Below, one piece after another: positions 59,307 through 64,000 of a stretch of 64,000 nt of DNA. Every line of letters begins with the position of its first letter. The stretch's first letter is position 1. The notes below the pieces were generated by a model. The model worked only from the letters and a program-made list of their open reading frames with translations, was not told the DNA's origin and did no database searches. The position numbers and the translations under genes were made by a program. The DNA comes from Paenibacillus barengoltzii NBRC 101215. GTDB lineage: Bacteria > Bacillota > Bacilli > Paenibacillales > Paenibacillaceae. The DNA lies in contig NZ_BILV01000011.1 in NCBI RefSeq assembly GCF_004000745.1, positions 58,288-122,287 on the forward strand, written 5' to 3'.

Positions 59307-59804
59307 TTATTGTAAAACCGCCTTCAAAATGACGCTGCTGCCTGCCGTCACAGGACCGGTGATAGGTTCAACGCTGCTTGTCACTTCTCCGGCGTTTGTT
59401 ACTATAATTGGCGAAATCACCGGATAACCCGCTTCGCGAATGGCTGCAATATCAAATTCGATAAGCAGCTGACCTGCTTTAACTTTGTCCCCCACGGAGA
59501 CATGGGCGGTAAAGCCCTCACCTTTGAGCGACACGGTATTGATTCCAAGGTGGAACAGAAACTGCAATCCCGACGAATGCTCCATCATCACGGCATGGTT
59601 ACTTTTGATCACATGAACGACTTTACCGTCAAACGGTGAAACCAGACGTCCTTCGCTCGGTTCAACGGCGATCCCCGGCCCCATATGGCCCCCGGCGAAC
59701 GCTTCATCTGGAACTTGAGCTAACGGTACAGCCTCACCGGTTAGCGGCGAAAGGATCTCCAGTACTTTACTCTCCGTATTTTTCTTTCTCCATTTTGAAA
59801 ACAT
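59307..59804 (-). CDS. PTS EIIA, glucose (Crr) type
   Basis: 165 residues. Active-site histidine in QFLFHLGINTVSLKGEGF, the second histidine in HAVMMEHSSG, and the EIIA-Glc core ILSPLTGEAVPLAQVPDEAF. It phosphorylates the IIB cysteine of the following gene, 32 bases downstream. It stands alone as a separate polypeptide, where B. subtilis PtsG carries the domain fused. First gene after the RAT/terminator leader. Confidence 0.93.
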   Translation of the reverse strand: MFSKWRKKNTESKVLEILSPLTGEAVPLAQVPDEAFAGGHMGPGIAVEPSEGRLVSPFDGKVVHVIKSNHAVMMEHSSGLQFLFHLGINTVSLKGEGFTAHVSVGDKVKAGQLLIEFDIAAIREAGYPVISPIIVTNAGEVTSSVEPITGPVTAGSSVILKAVLQ

Positions 59805-59892
59805 ATGGCTCTCCTCCTATTTCTAATTACCTATATTCTGGCATCTTTAAGAAATCAATATGCCTATTCCCGGATATTGGGAGATATAGGCG

Positions 59893-59950
59893 AAAAAAAA
59901 GAGCCAAGAAAAGAAGCCTACGGTTAATCTAGGTCTGCTTTCCTTGGCTC
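59893..59950 (-). terminator. Leader terminator of the PTS operon
   Basis: On the minus strand GAGCCAAG pairs with CTTGGCTC across an A/T-rich loop region, followed by eight T. Its 5' arm overlaps the RAT. Confidence 0.88.
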
Positions 59951-59980
59951 ATGCCCATTCTAAAACAATGGTAACACGCC
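59946..59980 (-). promoter_or_regulatory. Ribonucleic antiterminator (RAT), GlcT type
   Basis: On the minus strand GGCGTGTTACCATTG, a short loop, then AATGGGCATGAGCC: the imperfect hairpin bound by BglG/GlcT-family antiterminators. Its 3' arm is shared with the terminator, so protein binding would prevent termination when the PTS sugar is present. No GlcT-like gene is in the window. Confidence 0.8.
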
Positions 59981-60014
59981 AAAAGTCATTTAATTGTCGG
60001 TCGGTTATGTGACT

Positions 60015-60043
60015 ATAATAATTCAAGCTCTTCCTAGCGTCAA
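60015..60043 (-). promoter_or_regulatory. SigA-type promoter of the PTS operon
   Basis: On the minus strand TTGACG (60038-60043), a 17-base spacer and TATTAT (60015-60020). Confidence 0.75.
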
Positions 60044-60050
60044 TAGAAAA

Positions 60051-60066
60051 ATGAAAGCGTACACAT
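60051..60066. promoter_or_regulatory. cre site (CcpA) upstream of the PTS promoter
   Basis: ATGAAAGCGTACACAT fits the consensus WTGNAANCGNWNNCAW at every position. It lies just upstream of the -35 element, centred near -50 from the predicted start. At that position CcpA often activates, but repression is possible. Confidence 0.65.
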
Positions 60067-60092
60067 GATGTTAGTTATTTTAAATTTTATTC

Positions 60093-62186
60093 TTAAAGCA
60101 CCTGAAATAATGCGGGCACCTTATCCGGTTCCCATCCCGGCAGCGACGTATGGGCTTGAATTACTTTATAGGTCACACCGTTATACGTTACGAGCTGATT
60201 TACGGTATACGACGTATAGGGTGCCCAAGCTGCCGGCCCTGTCCCTTCCGAATCCGTAGTTACCGTCACCGCGTTGCTCGAAGGCGAGAGATTGCCGGCG
60301 GCGTCTTTGGCCTTCACGGTAAACGTATAGGAAGTCGATGGCGCTAGGCCGCTGATCGTCGCCGTTGTTCCCGTTACCGTCGCAGCAAGCTGACTGCCGT
60401 TGTATACCTCATATCCGGTCACACCTACGTTATCGGTCGAAGCACTCCAGCTCAGGCTGACGCTGGTTGAGGTTTTGGCCGTCACCGTCACGTTACCCGG
60501 TGCAGTTGGAGCAGTTGAGTCGCCTGGGTTGGTTCCCGGCTCGGTCGTAACCGTAACCGGAGCGCTGGCGGGTGAGACATTACCTGCAGCATCCCTTGCA
60601 ACCACGGTAAATGTATACGTCGTTTCAGGGGCAAGATCGCTGATCGTCGCCGTCGTTCCCGTTACGCTGGCCGCTTGCATTCCGTTCCGGAAGACGTTGT
60701 ATCCCACAACGCCAACGTTATCGGTAGAAGGCTGCCAAATTAACGTGACGGAGCTCGCCGTTTTAGAGGTGACCGTTACACCGGTTGGCGTAGAAGGAGC
60801 CACTGTATCTCCCGGCGGTGTTACGCTTCCGCCCAGATCGTTTCTCAGCTTGGTGAGCAGCGTTGTGTTGCGGTCACCGCTCAGCTCCCAGAACATGGCC
60901 CCGGCAAGACCGCGGCTCTTGATATAATCGGTTTTGAAGCCGATGGATTGCGGATCGTCATACGAGATAAACCGCCGGACCGAAGGATTATACAGATACG
61001 GCACCTTGGCTGTATCGTTCCAGTAGCGAGTATACCCGTTCTTATTGATATAATTTGCTTCCAGGTCATAGTAATCAAAGGAACCGGCCTCCCACGTTCC
61101 GACGGAAGACCCTCCGCTGGCGCTTTGGTATTGACCGTTGCCAGCGTTGTTTACACCATCCCACCCGCGACCGTAGAACGGAATGCCAAGGACCAATTTA
61201 TTGGCGGGAACTCCGGCGTTCAAGTGGCCTTGCACTGCGGCGTCGGCATTAAAGACCGTGGCGCTGGGTACGCCAGCGTTGCCAGCAGCCGGATCATAAT
61301 ACAGCGGCGCATTATGGGCCGTAATTTGCTGCCACCCGCCGTTAAAATCATAAGTCATAATATTAATCCAGTCGACGATGGAGGCGATGTTGCCGAGCTC
61401 CGTATTGCTGACAAAGGAAGGTGAAGCCCCTGAAGCGATCGTCAGCAAATATCTTTTGCCATCGACCGCACCGGCGGCAGCCAGCTTATTCCGGATCTCT
61501 TGAAGCAGCTTCGTATAATTCTGCTTATCTTCAGGGCGATAGCTGTTCCCCGGCAATCCGCCGGCAACCGGGTATTCCCAGTCCAAATCAATGCCGTCAA
61601 AGTTAAACTTCCGCAGGAAGTCGACAGCGGAGTTGGCAAAGGTCTCTCGTGTAACTTGGCTGGCAGCCACATCGCTGAAGCGATTGGACCAGGTCCACCC
61701 GCCTACCGAAATGATCGTCTTCAGGTGCGGATTCGCCTGTTTGAGTTTATTAAGCTGATGAATATTGCCTGCATACGGTTGATCCCAGGTGTCGCCGGGA
61801 AATAACTTGCCGGTATCGATCCAAGGGTCTCCCAAGACGATTGTGCCGTTAGGCACGTTAATGGTTTGGCCCTTCTCGTCCTGCGTCGGCCAGGTTACAG
61901 GGTTCGGACCAGCTGGGTCCGGATTGCCGTGACGGCCGTCCCAGGCGATATCGGCAAAAGCATAGTTGATATGGGTGATCTTGGAGGCGTCGATATCATT
62001 GACATTAAAATTGCGGTCATAAGCTCCCCAAGATGGATAGTAGGCAACGATTTTGTAAGGATCAGCAGCCTCAGCGGCTTTCGGTTGGAGCAGGCCGCCA
62101 GGCAGCAGCAGAGATAAAGCCAGACAGGTCAGAGTAAACAGCTTCCACTTCTTGGTGAAGCTATGGGTTCTCTTCGAATGCATCAC
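60093..62186 (-). CDS. Secreted GH18 chitinase with two FnIII domains and a chitin-binding domain
   Basis: 697 residues. Signal peptide with likely cleavage after AAEA (about residue 40). GH18 barrel (~43-455) with the catalytic motif FDGIDLDWEYP: D200, D202 and the acid E204; SVGGWTWSNRF is the other signature. Two fibronectin type III domains (~465-555, ~560-645) are followed by a CBM5/12-type chitin-binding domain (~650-697: WAPYTSYTVNQLVTYNGVTY). This is the ChiA1-like layout of Bacillales. Its product should feed the GlcNAc-type PTS beside it. Confidence 0.95.
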   Translation of the reverse strand: MMHSKRTHSFTKKWKLFTLTCLALSLLLPGGLLQPKAAEAADPYKIVAYYPSWGAYDRNFNVNDIDASKITHINYAFADIAWDGRHGNPDPAGPNPVTWPTQDEKGQTINVPNGTIVLGDPWIDTGKLFPGDTWDQPYAGNIHQLNKLKQANPHLKTIISVGGWTWSNRFSDVAASQVTRETFANSAVDFLRKFNFDGIDLDWEYPVAGGLPGNSYRPEDKQNYTKLLQEIRNKLAAAGAVDGKRYLLTIASGASPSFVSNTELGNIASIVDWINIMTYDFNGGWQQITAHNAPLYYDPAAGNAGVPSATVFNADAAVQGHLNAGVPANKLVLGIPFYGRGWDGVNNAGNGQYQSASGGSSVGTWEAGSFDYYDLEANYINKNGYTRYWNDTAKVPYLYNPSVRRFISYDDPQSIGFKTDYIKSRGLAGAMFWELSGDRNTTLLTKLRNDLGGSVTPPGDTVAPSTPTGVTVTSKTASSVTLIWQPSTDNVGVVGYNVFRNGMQAASVTGTTATISDLAPETTYTFTVVARDAAGNVSPASAPVTVTTEPGTNPGDSTAPTAPGNVTVTAKTSTSVSLSWSASTDNVGVTGYEVYNGSQLAATVTGTTATISGLAPSTSYTFTVKAKDAAGNLSPSSNAVTVTTDSEGTGPAAWAPYTSYTVNQLVTYNGVTYKVIQAHTSLPGWEPDKVPALFQVL

Positions 62187-62398
62187 TTAAATCCCTCTCT
62201 TTCAATCGAAATTGAATTGGAATAAAGCTAGCAGCAAGAACTCTGGCTGTGTGATCCATGAAATGGGCCAACGTCACGAGTCTTTCGCGTTCGTCAACCA
62301 TTCTCCTTTCCCTTTGGAACTATCCGACGGGCTCCTCGCTTATCCTCTGTCCGCCGCAGCCAATCACCTCCACAAATAACTAGATCTCATTTCACTTC

Positions 62399-62414
62399 TT
62401 GTAAGCGCTCAAAG
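62399..62414. promoter_or_regulatory. cre-like site upstream of the chitinase
   Basis: TTGTAAGCGCTCAAAG matches the cre consensus with one mismatch and has the typical TGTAAGCGCT core. It would fit glucose repression of the chitinase; no clear promoter was found to place it against. Confidence 0.5.
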
Positions 62415-62467
62415 CCAATCCCGGCGCCTAGAGGATCTCTAAGTAGCGCCTACAAATCTATTAAATC

Positions 62468-62505
62468 ATAATAGAAATGGGTATAAAAGGATAAATTTCT
62501 ATTAT
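62468..62505. repeat. 11-bp inverted repeat upstream of the chitinase
   Basis: ATAATAGAAAT (62468-62478) and ATTTCTATTAT (62495-62505) are exact complements 16 bases apart. A 10-bp palindrome CGATTAATCG follows at 62511-62520. Possibly operators. Confidence 0.55.
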
Positions 62506-62531
62506 TTAATCGATTAATCGGCTAAAAAATG

Positions 62532-62565
62532 CAAAAAACGCGGCGATCTCAGAAGATCACCGCGT
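62532..62565 (-). terminator. Terminator downstream of the HrpB-like gene and Family B array
   Basis: On the minus strand ACGCGGTGATCT pairs with AGATCGCCGCGT around a short loop, followed by six T. It would end a transcript carrying the ~52-bp repeats as 3' untranslated sequence. Confidence 0.85.
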
Positions 62566-62600
62566 CTGAAAAATGGGATATGGCGCTGGTTTGGTCGATA

Positions 62601-62770
62601 TACTCGATTTTTCATCCATATTTCGTGACAAAGTGTTGTAATCAGGAAATCTATATGATTTTTCATATAAAAATGTGGCAATAAGCTCCCATCAGCCCAA
62701 ATTTATATGAAATTTCATTTAGATTAGGCCAAAATGGCCCCTTATCCGCTGAATCTATTCGATATTTCGT
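62601..62770. repeat. Family B: four degenerate ~52-bp tandem repeats
   Basis: A 15-base core recurs at 62601 (TACTCGATTTTTCAT), 62652 (TATATGATTTTTCAT), 62704 (TATATGAAATTTCAT) and 62756 (TATTCGATATTTCGT), that is every 51, 52 and 52 bases. The spacers share traces of GGCAATAAGCTCCCATC. The inner pair also forms an inverted repeat (TTTCATATAAA 62661-62671 with TTTATATGAAA 62702-62712). Function unknown. Confidence 0.7.
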
Positions 62771-62813
62771 GTTCAATCCCGGTTCAAGTCAGTGATGGCA
62801 CGCCAAACTCATG

Positions 62814-64000
62814 TTAACGCAGTCCATCCGGCCGCAATTTTCGGGTTGCGGTGGCTTGAAGCGGATCGTCCGGCCAATAATGCTTCGGGTAACGCCCCTT
62901 TAAGTCCTTTTTGACCTCAAAATAGGTATGTTCCCAAAAGCTACGCAGGTCTGAGGTAACCTGAACGGGACGGCTGGCCGGTGACAACAAATGCAGCGTA
63001 ATGGGAACCCGTCCAAACCCGATCCGCGGTGTCTCCATCATGCCAAACACTTCCTGCAAGCGTACCGCCGCATAAGGGGCTTGAGGGCCGTCGTAGTGGA
63101 TTTGGATTTTGGAGCCGCTGGGGACAAGCAGGTGTGTTGGCGCTTCGGCATTTAACTCCTGTTGTTGCGGCCAAGTCAGCAGACTCTCCAGGATATTGTA
63201 CAGAGACAGTGCCTGCAAATCCGACCGCTTACGAACTCCGGATAAATACGGCGCCAGCCATTCCTCCGCGGTTGCGGCCAGCGTATCATCGGACACATCC
63301 GGCCAATCCGGATTGAGGCGGTGCAAAAACATCATCCGCTCCTGCAGCTTCCTCGCCTTCTCCGTCCACGGCAAGATGGCAACGCCTTTGGTGGCAACGG
63401 CCTCGAGCAAGGCTTGCACAATCTGCTCCGCGCTTGGCGACGGATCCGGCTGCTCCCGCAGCACGATTGCGCCAAAGGTCCGGCGGATTCTCGCCCGCAC
63501 TGTTCCCGATGCATCATCCCATTCCGCCCGCCTCTCCTCGGTAATTCCCTCCGCATGATGGCGGTAGACGTCCTCTTCCTCCAACGGGGCTGCCAGCAAA
63601 ATCCGCCCTTCGGTCCCCTCGTCGTCAACCTCGGCAATCGCCAGGAACGCAGATTGGCCTAAGGAATCCTTGTGGAGCAGCTGCGCCCCCCGCCCGTTAC
63701 GCATCACATACCGTCCATCTGGGCGGCGGAACGCAATCCGATCCGGATAAGCGAAGGAGACGAGCAATCCGCAGCAGCGGTCCAGATCCGTAGGAACGGA
63801 CGCAGATGGAGCTTGCGAAGTCAGGTCAGATCCGGCTGGTGCGGGAGCTGTGGGCTCAGCGCCGGACGCGGCCTCGCTGTCCGGCGGCTCGAAATCAGGG
63901 TCGTCTTCGGCATCCACGACGACCCATCCGCCAAGCTCGGCGGGCGCCTCAGGCGCGCCGAGCGGCGACGCCTCAGCCAGCGGCTCCGGCTCCGCGAGCC
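62814..64000 (-). CDS. hrpB: ATP-dependent helicase HrpB-like, C-terminal part, cut by window end
   Basis: The frame stays open to the window end, giving about 395 residues, while HrpB is usually over 800. The visible part is the HrpB-specific C-terminus: LLVSFAYPDRIAFRRPDGRYVMRNGRGAQL, LLTWPQQQELNAEAPTHLLVPSGSKIQIHY, and the closing FWEHTYFEVKKDLKGRYPKHYWPDDPLQATATRKLRP. The helicase core lies outside. An unusual Pro/Glu/Ala-rich stretch of about 70 residues (63780-64000) interrupts the domain just before the YPDRI motif. The internal GTG at 63915-63917 is not a credible start. Confidence 0.9.
   Translation of the reverse strand, partial: LAEPEPLAEASPLGAPEAPAELGGWVVVDAEDDPDFEPPDSEAASGAEPTAPAPAGSDLTSQAPSASVPTDLDRCCGLLVSFAYPDRIAFRRPDGRYVMRNGRGAQLLHKDSLGQSAFLAIAEVDDEGTEGRILLAAPLEEEDVYRHHAEGITEERRAEWDDASGTVRARIRRTFGAIVLREQPDPSPSAEQIVQALLEAVATKGVAILPWTEKARKLQERMMFLHRLNPDWPDVSDDTLAATAEEWLAPYLSGVRKRSDLQALSLYNILESLLTWPQQQELNAEAPTHLLVPSGSKIQIHYDGPQAPYAAVRLQEVFGMMETPRIGFGRVPITLHLLSPASRPVQVTSDLRSFWEHTYFEVKKDLKGRYPKHYWPDDPLQATATRKLRPDGLR

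Overview
The window reads as chromosome of a Gram-positive, spore-forming member of the Bacillales, most likely Paenibacillaceae. The grounds are strong AGGAGG-type ribosome sites, frequent TTG starts, SigA-type promoters with 17-base spacers, B. subtilis-like gene families (NiaP-, FosB-, YkkCD-, NamA- and DUF2512-type proteins), a collagen-like/DUF4183 surface protein and a B12-riboswitch-controlled metE. There is no phage, transposase, CRISPR array, tRNA or rRNA. Both ends cut genes: a TetR-type regulator on the left and an HrpB-type helicase on the right.

Left third (1-22 kb). A FadR-like regulator precedes etfB-etfA. An SgrR-like regulator faces a nitroreductase. A guanidine-I riboswitch controls a pair of SMR exporters. 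Two tandemly duplicated old-yellow-enzyme genes each carry their own promoter, operator-like palindrome and terminator. The futalosine-pathway genes mqnB-mqnD, a radical SAM protein and a FosB-like enzyme follow. Next come a divergent DUF4183 pair, a fluoride riboswitch with two crcB/fluC genes, a trypsin-like protease, and a primary-type sigma factor lacking region 1.1. A candidate small RNA lies upstream of the sigma gene. Then come FrnE-like, metallo-hydrolase, NiaP-like, TVP38, GNAT and thioredoxin-reductase-like genes, with the remnant of a DinB gene.

Middle (22-49 kb, mostly minus strand). This part holds a COG2984-type ABC importer, a phosphodiesterase, an oligo-1,6-glucosidase, a gene-poor stretch with a regulator remnant, a coiled-coil protein and a Gfo/Idh/MocA oxidoreductase. 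A compact operon encodes an MFS exporter, a TIR-like protein with an unassigned C-terminal domain, and a 76-residue basic protein. Dehydrogenases, an FsmR-like exporter, an ECF sigma factor, a VanRS-like system, an ABC exporter/response regulator/kinase operon, mgtC, a decayed ABC-2 transporter and an azoreductase complete it.

Right part (49-64 kb). The cobalamin riboswitch and metE lie back to back with a nirK denitrification cluster (nirK, DUF2249, haem-copper-like membrane protein, DUF59). Beside it sit a CuA-motif lipoprotein and a NarL-type two-component system. Two near-perfect Fnr boxes, each centred at -41.5 from the predicted start, link nirK and the CuA lipoprotein into one anaerobic regulon. 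A chitinase and a GlcNAc/glucose-type PTS, controlled by a GlcT-type RAT/terminator and a cre site, form a chitin-use block.

The main unexplained signals are two kinds of intergenic repeat. Family A is a ~183-bp inverted element built of TAACG-N13-TTATT modules spaced 50 bp (463-644 and 37346-37529). Family B is a fourfold ~52-bp array (62601-62770). The TIR operon and the small-RNA candidate are the other leads.
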